Origin: Elmis aenea
Lineage: Eukaryota > Arthropoda > Insecta > Coleoptera > Elmidae
Direction: 5' to 3'
NCBI GenBank assembly: GCA_947652605.1
Contig: CANTFG010000195.1
Span: 46,274-110,273 of the forward strand
Length of the DNA: 64,000 nt
Both the position numbers and the translations under genes were made by a program. The notes below the pieces were generated by a model. It was not told the origin of the DNA. It saw only the letters and a program-made list of their open reading frames with translations, and searched no databases. Shown piece after piece: positions 13,473 to 24,600 of this stretch. Numbering within the stretch: position 1 is the stretch's first letter; each line of letters starts with the position of its first letter.

Positions 13473-13632
13473 AAAATTATTTAATGCAAAGTATGAAAAG
13501 ATATTGTCTATTTATAATTTTATAATATATGTACAATCAAGCGTTCAGTAATGACTTCTGGTAAACTAATCGCATTTAATTCAGATTTTGTATTTTTCAT
13601 CGTAATTTTTATTAATAAAAGATGTTAAAAAA

Positions 13633-13773
13633 ACCGGTTTTTTATTATTTTGGTTAAAGGTTACCGGTTTTTTTGCCTTTAAAAAAACGGTTTCGGTTTC
13701 GGTTAAAAATCACTTTTTCTGACAAAAAATAGCGGTTAACCGGTTTTTTAAACCGGTTTAAAAAACCGGTTTC
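13633..13773. repeat. Right AACCGGTT motif cluster of nested MITE
   Basis: This is the mirror of the left cluster, with AACCGGTT, TTACCGGTTT, CGGTTTCGGTTTCGGTT and GCGGTTAACCGG copies running to the right terminal repeat. A transposase-binding role is inference from known hAT subterminal repeats. Confidence 0.8.
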
Positions 13774-13781
13774 ATGCCCTG

Positions 13782-13789
13782 CTTAAAAT
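13782..13789 (+). repeat. Right 8-bp target site duplication of nested MITE
   Basis: CTTAAAAT here is identical to 13292-13299. Removing 13300-13789 rejoins the outer element. Confidence 0.92.
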
Positions 13790-13953
13790 GTCTTTACTAA
13801 TAGTAAATTACGGAAAAACTTCAAAATAATTTTTCTCTTTTAGTATGGCGCAAAGAAGCCCGGTCTCCATTACAAAGTTAATATCTTCAAAATACTTTTA
13901 CAGTTTTATTTTTGTGTACCCTGATAATTCAAAGCAAAATAGCTTATAAATGA

Positions 13954-14142
13954 AATTTTATTGATAATAACGATGTTTCTTTGCTGCTAGATGCTCTCAA
14001 GACAATTTGACCTATATCAATAAAGACTGAGAGAGCATTTTATGCAGCTGGACTTTTTGTTAATAAATTAAGAAAAAAACTAATTGACTGAAGCACAGAT
14101 CACCTTTGTTTTCTTAAATCAAATTACAAAAATTCATTGTAA
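13954..14142 (+). pseudogene. hAT transposase C-terminal (dimerisation domain) remnant
   Basis: One frame of about 62 codons reads as the end of a hAT transposase. It contains LLDALKTI at 13984-14007, then PISIKTERAFYAAGLFVNKL at 14011-14070, RKKLID, and STDHLCFLKSNY at 14092-14127, ending in a natural-looking stop at 14140-14142. The ERAFxAAGLFxxKLR core followed by a DxLCFLK block is the conserved hAT C-terminal dimerisation region (Pfam Dimer_Tnp_hAT). In-frame stops at 14008-14010 (where the family usually has a residue between I and P) and at 14089-14091 break it. All upstream parts of the gene, including the catalytic region and any BED finger, are absent. It cannot make an active enzyme; it shows the outer element descends from an autonomous hAT transposon. 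Confidence 0.85.
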
Positions 14143-14352
14143 AAATTATATTATTGTATTCATAAATATGAAATTGCAATAGAAAGGTTATAATTCCCAA
14201 ATGTATGTTTCTCTCACCAATATTATTGAATTATTTGTAATAATCATGGAGCAAATGCATTACATATATGACTTGGAGTTGTTTTTAAGTAATAAACCGC
14301 TCCCTTAATTTTTTGGGTTATTAATTTTAAAATATTGACATAATTTATTACA

Positions 14353-14411
14353 TCCCGGGATCCCGGGAAATCCCGGGACAAAGGCCGATTTCTTCCCGGA
14401 ATCCCGGGACA
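14353..14411. repeat. Right subterminal cluster of CCCGGG palindromes
   Basis: Copies of ATCCCGGGA lie near 14353, 14361, 14371 and 14402, plus a one-base-off copy (TTCCCGGAA) near 14393. They mirror the left cluster and support the element boundaries. The 14143-14352 stretch between the transposase remnant and this cluster is AT-rich and holds nothing I can recognise. Confidence 0.82.
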
Positions 14412-14430
14412 AGCAAAATGGTCAAATATG

Positions 14431-14440
14431 AGAAACCCTA
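14431..14440 (-). repeat. Right terminal inverted repeat of outer hAT element
   Basis: AGAAACCCTA is the exact reverse complement of the left end at 13107-13116 and abuts the right target duplication. Confidence 0.93.
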
Positions 14441-14448
14441 ATACATAT
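14441..14448 (+). repeat. Right 8-bp target site duplication of outer hAT element
   Basis: ATACATAT repeats 13099-13106. The satellite resumes in the same phase directly after it with GTTCCTTGAGCG. Confidence 0.95.
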
Positions 14449-16331
14449 GTTCCTTGAGCGACTATTTCGAAACAATTTCAATTATTGATTTGTATATCAC
14501 AGGAACAGTTTATCCATCGCCTCTTTACATGAATACAATTGTTTTGCATATGTCTTTCAATGAGCTGGTTTTAATTTTTAATAATTTCCTAAAAATACCG
14601 TGCTTTAGTTAATACATATGTTCCTTGAGCGACTATTTCGAAACAATTTTAATTATTGATTTGTATATCACAGAAAAAGTTTATCCATCGCCTCTTTACA
14701 TGAATACAATTGTTTTGCATATGTCTTTCAATGAGCTGGTTTTAATTTTTAATAATTTCCTAAAAATACCGTGCTTTAGTTAATACATATGTTCCTTGAG
14801 CGACTATTTCTAAACAATTTTAATTATTGATTTGTATATCACAGGAACAGTTTATCCATCGCCTCTTTACATGAATACAATTGTTTTGCATATGTCTTTC
14901 AATGAGCTGGTTTTAATTTTTAATAATTTCCTAAAAATACCGTGCTTTAGTTAATACATATGTTCCTTGAGCGACTATTTCAAAACAATTTTAATTATTG
15001 ATTTGTATATCACAGGAACAGTTTATCCATCGCCTCTTTACATGAATACAATTGTTTTGCATATGTCTTTCAATGAGCTGGTTTTAATTTTTAATAATTT
15101 CCTAAAAATACCGTGCTTTAGTTAATACATATGTTCCTTGAGCGACTATTTCGAAAGAACTTCAATTATTGATTTGTATATCACAGGAACAGTTTATCCA
15201 TCGCCTCTTTACATGAATACAATTGTTTTGCATGTCTTTCAATGAGCTGGTTTTAATTTTTAATAATTTCCTAAAAATACCGTGCTTTAGTTAATACATA
15301 TGTTCCTTGAGCGACTATTTCTAAACAATTTTAATTATTGATTTGTATATCACAGGAACAGTTTATCCATCGCCTCTTTACATGAATACAATTGTTTTGC
15401 ATATGTCTTTCAATGAGCTGGTTTTAATTTTTAATAATTTCTTAAAAATGCCGTGCTTTAGTTAATACATGTGTTCCTTGAGCGACTATTTCGAAACAAT
15501 TTTAATTATTGATTTGTATATCACAGGAACAGTTTATCCATCGCCTCTTTACATGAATACAATTGTTTTGCATATGTCTTTCAATGAGCTGGTTTTAATT
15601 TTTAATAATTTCCTAAAAATACCGTGCTTTAGTTAATACATATGTTCCTTGAGCGACTATTTCTGAACAATTTTAATTATTGATTTGTATATCACAGGAA
15701 CAGTTTATCCATCGCCTCTTTACATGAATACAATTGTTTTGCATATGTCTTTCAATGAGCTGGTTTTAATTTTTAATAATTTCCTAAAAATACCGTGCTT
15801 TAGTTAATACATATGTTCCTTGAGCGACTATTTCAAAACAATTTTAATTATTGATTTGTATATCACAGGAACAGTTTATCCATCGCCTCTTTACATGAAT
15901 ACAATTGTTTTGCATATGTCTTTCAATGAGCTGGTTTTAATTTTTAATAATTTCCTAAAAATACCGTGCTTTAGTTAATACATATGTTCCTTGAGCGACT
16001 ATTTCGAAACAATTTCAATTATTGATTTGTATATCACAGGAACAGTTTATCCATCGCCTCTTTACATGAATACAATTGTTTTGCATATGTCTTTCAATGA
16101 GCTGGTTTTAATTTTTAATAATTTCCTAAAAATACCGTGCTTTAGTTAATACATATGTTCCTTGAGCGACTATTTCTGAACAATTTTAATTATTGATTTG
16201 TATATCACAGGAACAGTTTATCCATCGCCTCTTTACATGAATACAATTGTTTTGCATATGTCTTTCAATGAGCTGGTTTTAATTTTTAATAATTTCCTAA
16301 AAATACCGTGCTTTAGTTAATACATATGTTT

Positions 16332-17864
16332 CTTGAGCGAATATTTCGAAACAATTTCAATTATTGATTTGTATATCACAGGAACAGTTTATCCATCGCC
16401 TCTTTACATTACTACAGTTGTTTTGCATATGTCTTTCAAAGAGCTGGTTTTAATTTTTAATAATTTCCTAAAAATACCGTGCTTTAGTTAATACATATGT
16501 TCCTTGAGCGAATATTTCGAAACAATTTCAATTATTGATTTGTATATCACAGGAACAGTTTATCCATCGCCTCTTTACATGAATACAATTGTTTTGCATA
16601 TGTCTTTCAATGAGCTGGTTTTAATTTTTAATAATTTCCTAAAAATACCGTGCTTTAGTTAATACATATGTTTCTTGAGCGACTATTTCGAAACAATTTT
16701 AATTATTGATTTGTATATCACAGAAACAGTTTATCCATCGCCTCTTTACATGAATACAATTGTTTTGCATATGTCTTTCAATGAGCTGGTTTTAATTTTT
16801 AATAATTTCCTAAAAATACCGTGCTTTAGTTAATACATATGTTTCTTGAGCGACTATTTCGAAACAATTTTAATTATTGATTTGTATATCACAGAAACAG
16901 TTTATCCATCGCCTCTTTACATGAATACAATTGTTTTGCATATGTCTTTCAATGAGCTGGTTTTAATTTTTAATAATTTCCTAAAAATACCGTGCTTTAG
17001 TTAATACATATGTTCCTTGAGCGACTATTTCAAAACAATTTTAATTATTGATTTGTATATCACAGGAACAGTTTATCCATCGCCTCTTTACATGAATACA
17101 ATTGTTTTGCATATGTCTTTCAATGAGCTGGTTTTAATTTTTAATAATTTCCTAAAAATACCGTGCTTTAGTTAATACATATGTTCCTTGAGCGACTATT
17201 TCTACACAATTTTAATTATTGATTTGTATATCACAGAAACAGTTTATCCATCGCCTCTTTACATGAATACAATTGTTTTGCATATGTCTTTCAATGAGCT
17301 GGTTTTAATTTTTAATAATTTCCTAAAAATACCGTGCTTCAGTTAATACATATGTTCCTTGAGCGAATATTTCGAAACAATTTCAATTATTGATTTGTAT
17401 ATCACAGGAACAGTTTATCCATCGCCTCTTTACATTACTACAATTGTTTTGCATATGTCTTTCAAAGAGCTGGTTTTAATTTTTAATAATTTCCTAAAAA
17501 TACCGTGCTTTAGTTAATACATATGTTCCTTGAGCGAATATTTCGAAACAATTTCAATTATTGATTTGTATATCACAGGAACAGTTTATCCATCGCCTCT
17601 TTACATGAATACAATTGTTTTGCATATGTCTTTCAATGAGCTGGTTTTAATTTTTAATAATTTCCTAAAAATACCGTGCTTTAGTTAATACATATGTTTC
17701 TTGAGCGACTATTTCGAAACAATTTTAATTATTGATTTGTATATCACAGAAACAGTTTATCCATCGCCTCTTTACATGAATACAATTGTTTTGCATATGT
17801 CTTTCAATGAGCTGGTTTTAATTTTTAATAATTTCCTAAAAATACCGTGCTTTAGTTAATACAT
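16332..17864 (+). repeat. Local 6-monomer duplication (1026 bp spacing)
   Basis: Bases 16332-16838 recur at 17358-17864. Both copies have the GAGCGAATATT monomer with ATTACTAC and CAAAGAGCTGG, a second GAGCGAATATT monomer, then a TGTTTCTTGAG monomer with CAGAAAC. One difference is seen near 16415 (ATTACTACAGTTG against ATTACTACAATTG). The intervening DNA is ordinary monomers. Confidence 0.72.
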
Positions 17865-20800
17865 ATTATGTTCCTTGAGCGACTATTTCTACACAATTTT
17901 AATTATTGATTTGTATATCACAGGAACAGTTTATCCATCGCCTCTTTACATGAATACAATTGTTTTGCATATGTCTTTCAATGAGCTGGTTTTAATTTTT
18001 AATAATTTCCTAAAAATACCGTGCTTTAATTAATACATATGTTCCTTGAGCGACTATTTCGAAACAATTTCAATTATTGATTTGTATATCACAGAAACAG
18101 TTTATCCATCGCCTCTTTACATGAATACAATTGTTTTGCATATGTCTTTCAATGAGCTGGTTTTAATTTTTAATAATTTCCTAAAAAGACCGTGCTTTAG
18201 TTAATACATATGTTCCTTGAGCGACTATTTCTAAACAATTTTAATTATTGATTTGTATATCACAGGAACAGTTTATCCATCGCCTCTTTACATGAATACA
18301 ATTGGTTTGCATATGTCTTTCAATGGGCTGGTTTTAATTTTTAATAATTTCCTAAAAATGCCGTGCTTTAGTTAATACATGTGTTCCTTGAGCGACTATT
18401 TCGAAACAATTTTAATTATTGATTTATATATCACAGGAACAGTTTATCCATCGCCTCTTTACATGAATACAATTGTTTTGCATATGTCTTTCAATGAGCT
18501 GGTTTTAATTTTTAATAATTTCCTAAAAATACCGTGCTTTAGTTAATACATACATATGTTCCTTGAGCGACTATTTCGAAACAATTTTAATTATTGATTT
18601 GTATTTCACAGAAACAGTTTATTTATCGCCACTTTACATGAATACAATTGTTTTGCAAATGTCTTTTAATGAGCTGGTTTAAATTTTTAATAATTTCCTA
18701 AAAATACCGTGCTTTAGTTAATACATATGTTCCTTGAGCGACTATTTCTAAACAATTTTAATTATTGATTTGTATATCACAGGAAAAATTTATCCATCGC
18801 TTCTTTACATAAATACAATTGTTTTGCATATGTCTTTCAATGAGCTGGTTTTAATTTTTAATAATTTCCTAAAAATACCGTGCTTTAGTTAATACATATG
18901 TTCCTTGAGCGACTATTTCTAAACAATTTTAATTATTGATTTGTATATCACAGGAAAAATTTATCCATCGCTTCTTTACATGAATACAATTGTTTTGCAT
19001 ATGTCTTTCAATGGGCTGGTTTTAATTTTTAATAATTTCCTAAAAATGCCGTGCTTTAGTTAATACATGTGTTCCTTGAGCGACTATTTCGAAACAATTT
19101 TAATTATTGATTTATATATCACAGGAACAGTTTATCCATCGCCTCTTTACATGAATACAATTGTTTTGCATATGTCTTTCAATGAGCTGGTTTTAATTTT
19201 TAATAATTTCCTAAAAATACCGTGCTTTAGTTAATACATACATATGTTCCTTGAGCGACTATTTCGAAACAATTTTAATTATTGATTTGTATTTCACAGA
19301 AACAGTTTATTTATCGCCACTTTACATGAATACAATTGTTTTGCAAATGTCTTTTAATGAGCTGGTTTAAATTTTTAATAATTTCCTAAAAATACCGTGC
19401 TTTAGTTAATACATATGTTCCTTGAGCGACTATTTCTAAACAATTTTAATTATTGATTTGTATATCACAGGAAAAATTTATCCATCGCTTCTTTACATAA
19501 ATACAATTGTTTTGCATATGTCTTTCAATGAGCTGGTTTTAATTTTTAATAATTTCCTAAAAATACCGTGCTTTAGTTAATACATATGTTTCTTGAGCGA
19601 CTATTTCTGAACAATTTTAATTATTGATTTGTATATCACAGGAACAGTTTATCCATCACCTCTTTACATGAATACAATTGTTTTGCATATGTCTTTCAAA
19701 GAGATGGTTTTAATTTTTAATAATTTCCTAAAAATACCGTGCTTTAGTTAATACATATGTTCCTTGAGCGACTATTTCGAAACAATTTCAATTATTGATT
19801 TGTATATCACAGGTACAGTTTATCCATCGCCTCTTTACATGAATACAATTGTTTTGCATATGTCTTTCAATGAGCTGGTTTTAATTTTTAATAATTTCCT
19901 AAAAATACCGTGCTTTAGTTAATACATATTATGTTCCTTGAGCGACTATTTCTACACAATTTTAATTATTGATTTGTATATCACAGGAACAGTTTATCCA
20001 TCGCCTCTTTACATGAATACAATTGTTTTGCATATGTCTTTCAATGAGCTGGTTTTAATTTTTAATAATTTCCTAAAAATACCGTGCTTTAGTTAATACA
20101 TATGTTCCTTGAGCGACTATTTCGAAACAATTTCAATTATTGATTTGTATATCACAGAAACAGTTTATCCATCGCCTCTTTACATGAATACAATTGTTTT
20201 GCATATGTCTTTCAATGAGCTGGTTTTAATTTTTAATAATTTCCTAAAAAGACCGTGCTTTAGTTAATACATATGTTCCTTGAGCGACTATTTCTAAACA
20301 ATTTTAATTATTGATTTGTATATCACAGGAACAGTTTATCCATCGCCTCTTTACATGAATACAATTGTTTTGCATATGTCTTTCAATGGGCTGGTTTTAA
20401 TTTTTAATAATTTCCTAAAAATGCCGTGCTTTAGTTAATACATGTGTTCCTTGAGCGACTATTTCGAAACAATTTTAATTATTGATTTATATATCACAGG
20501 AACAGTTTATCCATCGCCTCTTTACATGAATACAATTGTTTTGCATATGTCTTTCAATGAGCTGGTTTTAATTTTTAATAATTTCCTAAAAATACCGTGC
20601 TTTAGTTAATACATACATATGTTCCTTGAGCGACTATTTCGAAACAATTTTAATTATTGATTTGTATTTCACAGAAACAGTTTATTTATCGCCACTTTAC
20701 ATGAATACAATTGTTTTGCAAATGTCTTTTAATGAGCTGGTTTAAATTTTTAATAATTTCCTAAAAATACCGTGCTTTAGTTAATACATATTATGTTCCT

Positions 20801-23669
20801 TGAGCGACTATTTCTACACAATTTTAATTATTGATTTGTATATCACAGGAACAGTTTATCCATCGCCTCTTTACATGAATACAATTGTTTTGCATATGTC
20901 TTTCAATGAGCTGGTTTTAATTTTTAATAATTTCCTAAAAATACCGTGCTTTAGTTAATACATATGTTCCTTGAGCGACTATTTCGAAACAATTTCAATT
21001 ATTGATTTGTATATCACAGAAACAGTTTATCCATCGCCTCTTTACATGAATACAATTGTTTTGCATATGTCTTTCAATGAGCTGGTTTTAATTTTTAATA
21101 ATTTCCTAAAAAGACCGTGCTTTAGTTAATACATATGTTCCTTGAGCGACTATTTCTAAACAATTTTAATTATTGATTTGTATATCACAGGAACAGTTTA
21201 TCCATCGCCTCTTTACATGAATACAATTGGTTTGCATATGTCTTTCAATGGGCTGGTTTTAATTTTTAATAATTTCCTAAAAATGCCGTGCTTTAGTTAA
21301 TACATGTGTTCCTTGAGCGACTATTTCGAAACAATTTTAATTATTGATTTATATATCACAGGAACAGTTTATCCATCGCCTCTTTACATGAATACAATTG
21401 TTTTGCATATGTCTTTCAATGAGCTGGTTTTAATTTTTAATAATTTCCTAAAAATACCGTGCTTTAGTTAATACATACATATGTTCCTTGAGCGACTATT
21501 TCGAAACAATTTTAATTATTGATTTGTATTTCACAGAAACAGTTTATTTATCGCCACTTTACATGAATACAATTGTTTTGCAAATGTCTTTTAATGAGCT
21601 GGTTTAAATTTTTAATAATTTCCTAAAAATACCGTGCTTTAGTTAATACATATGTTCCTTGAGCGACTATTTCTAAACAATTTTAATTATTGATTTGTAT
21701 ATCACAGGAAAAATTTATCCATCGCTTCTTTACATAAATACAATTGTTTTGCATATGTCTTTCAATGAGCTGGTTTTAATTTTTAATAATTTCCTAAAAA
21801 TACCGTGCTTTAGTTAATACATATGTTCCTTGAGCGACTATTTCTAAACAATTTTAATTATTGATTTGTATATCACAGGAAAAATTTATCCATCGCTTCT
21901 TTACATGAATACAATTGTTTTGCATATGTCTTTCAATGGGCTGGTTTTAATTTTTAATAATTTCCTAAAAATGCCGTGCTTTAGTTAATACATGTGTTCC
22001 TTGAGCGACTATTTCGAAACAATTTTAATTATTGATTTATATATCACAGGAACAGTTTATCCATCGCCTCTTTACATGAATACAATTGTTTTGCATATGT
22101 CTTTCAATGAGCTGGTTTTAATTTTTAATAATTTCCTAAAAATACCGTGCTTTAGTTAATACATACATATGTTCCTTGAGCGACTATTTCGAAACAATTT
22201 TAATTATTGATTTGTATTTCACAGAAACAGTTTATTTATCGCCACTTTACATGAATACAATTGTTTTGCAAATGTCTTTTAATGAGCTGGTTTAAATTTT
22301 TAATAATTTCCTAAAAATACCGTGCTTTAGTTAATACATATGTTCCTTGAGCGACTATTTCTAAACAATTTTAATTATTGATTTGTATATCACAGGAAAA
22401 ATTTATCCATCGCTTCTTTACATAAATACAATTGTTTTGCATATGTCTTTCAATGAGCTGGTTTTAATTTTTAATAATTTCCTAAAAATACCGTGCTTTA
22501 GTTAATACATATGTTTCTTGAGCGACTATTTCTGAACAATTTTAATTATTGATTTGTATATCACAGGAACAGTTTATCCATCACCTCTTTACATGAATAC
22601 AATTGTTTTGCATATGTCTTTCAAAGAGATGGTTTTAATTTTTAATAATTTCCTAAAAATACCGTGCTTTAGTTAATACATATGTTCCTTGAGCGACTAT
22701 TTCGAAACAATTTCAATTATTGATTTGTATATCACAGGAACAGTTTATCCATCGCCTCTTTACATGAATACAATTGTTTTGCATATGTCTTTCAATGAGC
22801 TGGTTTTAATTTTTAATAATTTCCTAAAAATACCGTGCTTTAGTTAATACATATTATGTTCCTTGAGCGACTATTTCTACACAATTTTAATTATTGATTT
22901 GTATATCACAGGAACAGTTTATCCATCGCCTCTTTACATGAATACAATTGTTTTGCATATGTCTTTCAATGAGCTGGTTTTAATTTTTAATAATTTCCTA
23001 AAAATACCGTGCTTTAGTTAATACATATGTTCCTTGAGCGACTATTTCGAAACAATTTCAATTATTGATTTGTATATCACAGAAACAGTTTATCCATCGC
23101 CTCTTTACATGAATACAATTGTTTTGCATATGTCTTTCAATGAGCTGGTTTTAATTTTTAATAATTTCCTAAAAAGACCGTGCTTTAGTTAATACATATG
23201 TTCCTTGAGCGACTATTTCTAAACAATTTTAATTATTGATTTGTATATCACAGGAACAGTTTATCCATCGCCTCTTTACATGAATACAATTGTTTTGCAT
23301 ATGTCTTTCAATGGGCTGGTTTTAATTTTTAATAATTTCCTAAAAATGCCGTGCTTTAGTTAATACATGTGTTCCTTGAGCGACTATTTCGAAACAATTT
23401 TAATTATTGATTTATATATCACAGGAACAGTTTATCCATCGCCTCTTTACATGAATACAATTGTTTTGCATATGTCTTTCAATGAGCTGGTTTTAATTTT
23501 TAATAATTTCCTAAAAATACCGTGCTTTAGTTAATACATACATATGTTCCTTGAGCGACTATTTCGAAACAATTTTAATTATTGATTTGTATTTCACAGA
23601 AACAGTTTATTTATCGCCACTTTACATGAATACAATTGTTTTGCAAATGTCTTTTAATGAGCTGGTTTA
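17820..23669 (+). repeat. 17-monomer higher-order repeat, 2925-bp unit, two copies
   Basis: Unit 1 is 17820-20744 and unit 2 is 20745-23669. The spacing of 2925 bp equals 17 x 171 plus 18, where the extra bases come from ACATATTATG (+3) and ACATACATATG (+4) gains. Markers at this spacing are ACATATTATG at 17861 and 20786, again at 19924 and 22849, and CAATTGGTTTGC at 18305 and 21230. Inside each unit the same ACATATTATG monomer recurs after 2063 bp (12 monomers), so the unit is itself a 12-monomer plus a shortened 5-monomer repeat. One private change is GGTACAG near 19813. The pattern breaks at 17819 on the left (GGTTTTAA against GGTTTAAA) and in unit 3 position at about 23715. Confidence 0.9.
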
Positions 23670-23714
23670 AATTTTTAATAATTTCCTAAAAATACCGTGC
23701 TTTAGTTAATACAT

Positions 23715-24600
23715 ATGTTCCTTGAGCGACTATTTCTAAACAATTTTAATTATTGATTTGTATATCACAGGAAAAATTTATCCATCGCTTCTTTACATAA
23801 ATACAATTGTTTTGCATATGTCTTTCAATGAGCTGGTTTTAATTTTTAATAATTTCCTAAAAATACCGTGCTTTAGTTAATACATATGTTCCTTGAGCGA
23901 CTATTTCTAAACAATTTTAATTATTGATTTGTATATCACAGGAAAAATTTATCCATCGCTTCTTTACATAAATACAATTGTTTTGCATATGTCTTTCAAT
24001 GAGCTTGTTTTAATTTTTAATAATTTCCTAAAAATACCGTGCTTTAGTTAATACATATGTTCCTTGAGCGACTATTTCTAAACAATTTTAATTATTGATT
24101 TGTATATCACAGGAAAAATTTATCCATCGCTTCTTTACATAAATACAATTGTTTTGCATATGTCTTTCAATGAGCTGGTTTTAATTTTTAATAATTTCCT
24201 AAAAATACCGTGCTTTAGTTAATACATATGTTCCTTGAGCGACTATTTCGAAACAATTTTAATTATTGATTTGTATATCACAGGAAAAATTTATCCATCG
24301 CTTCTTTACATAAATACAATTGATTTGCATATGTCTTTCAATGAGCTGGTTTTAATTTTTAATAATTTCCTAAAAATACCGTGCTTTAGTTAATACATAT
24401 GTTCCTTGAGCGACTATTTCTAAACAATTTTAATTATTGATTTGTATATCACAGGAAAAATTTATCCATCGCTTCTTTACATAAATACAATTGTTTTGCA
24501 TATGTCTTTCAATGAGCTGGTTTTAATTTTTAATAATTTCCTAAAAATACCGTGCTTTAGTTAATACATATGTTCCTTGAGCGACTATTTCTAAACAATT
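23715..24600 (+). repeat. Run of five same-subtype monomers
   Basis: Five consecutive monomers carry the linked variants GGAAAAATTT (starting 23770, 23941, 24112, 24283, 24454), CATCGCTTC and CATAAATAC, at exact 171-bp steps. Elsewhere this subtype occurs singly or in pairs. Private changes distinguish members, for example GAGCTTG near 24001 and GATTTGC near 24322. This is amplification of a single monomer rather than of a multi-monomer block. Confidence 0.85.

Larger units (their letters stand above)
13300..13781. mobile_element. Nested hAT-type MITE, 482 bp
   Basis: A second transposon sits within the outer one. It starts CAGGGCTCGAAACCG and ends CGGTTTCATGCCCTG, a 15-bp inverted repeat with two mismatches, and is flanked by a perfect 8-bp duplication, CTTAAAAT. 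CAGGG ends and an 8-bp duplication identify it as hAT-type. Its sequence shares no obvious motif with the outer element, so it belongs to a different hAT family. Both ends are packed with AACCGGTT and related GGTTAACCG motifs, and the middle (about 13473-13625) is plain AT-rich DNA. I see no transposase remnant or open frame of note, so it is non-autonomous. It inserted after the outer element was already in place, because its duplication is made of outer-element sequence. Confidence 0.92.
13107..14440 (+). mobile_element. Non-autonomous hAT-type transposon inserted in the satellite
   Basis: The element is 1334 bp and is flanked by a perfect 8-bp duplication, ATACATAT. Its ends are perfect 10-bp inverted repeats, TAGGGTTTCT at 13107-13116 and AGAAACCCTA at 14431-14440. 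TAGGG-type ends with 8-bp target duplications are the hallmark of the hAT superfamily. Inside each end lies a cluster of CCCGGG palindromes, likely subterminal transposase-binding repeats (inference). The only coding trace is a decayed transposase C-terminus at 13954-14142 on the plus strand, so the 3' end of the element is on the right. Without the 482-bp nested insertion and its 8-bp duplication the element would be 844 bp, far too short for a full hAT gene, so it is an internal-deletion derivative that was mobilised in trans. It is present once in 64 kb. Confidence 0.93.

Noticed and set aside
13845..13949. 34-codon ATG-started open frame inside the outer hAT element
   Set aside because: It is short, in AT-rich DNA, not in frame with the transposase remnant, and shows no recognisable motif.
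14143..14352. Possible further gene or promoter in the right part of the outer element
   Set aside because: The stretch is AT-rich with frequent stops on the frames I read and no motif I can support.
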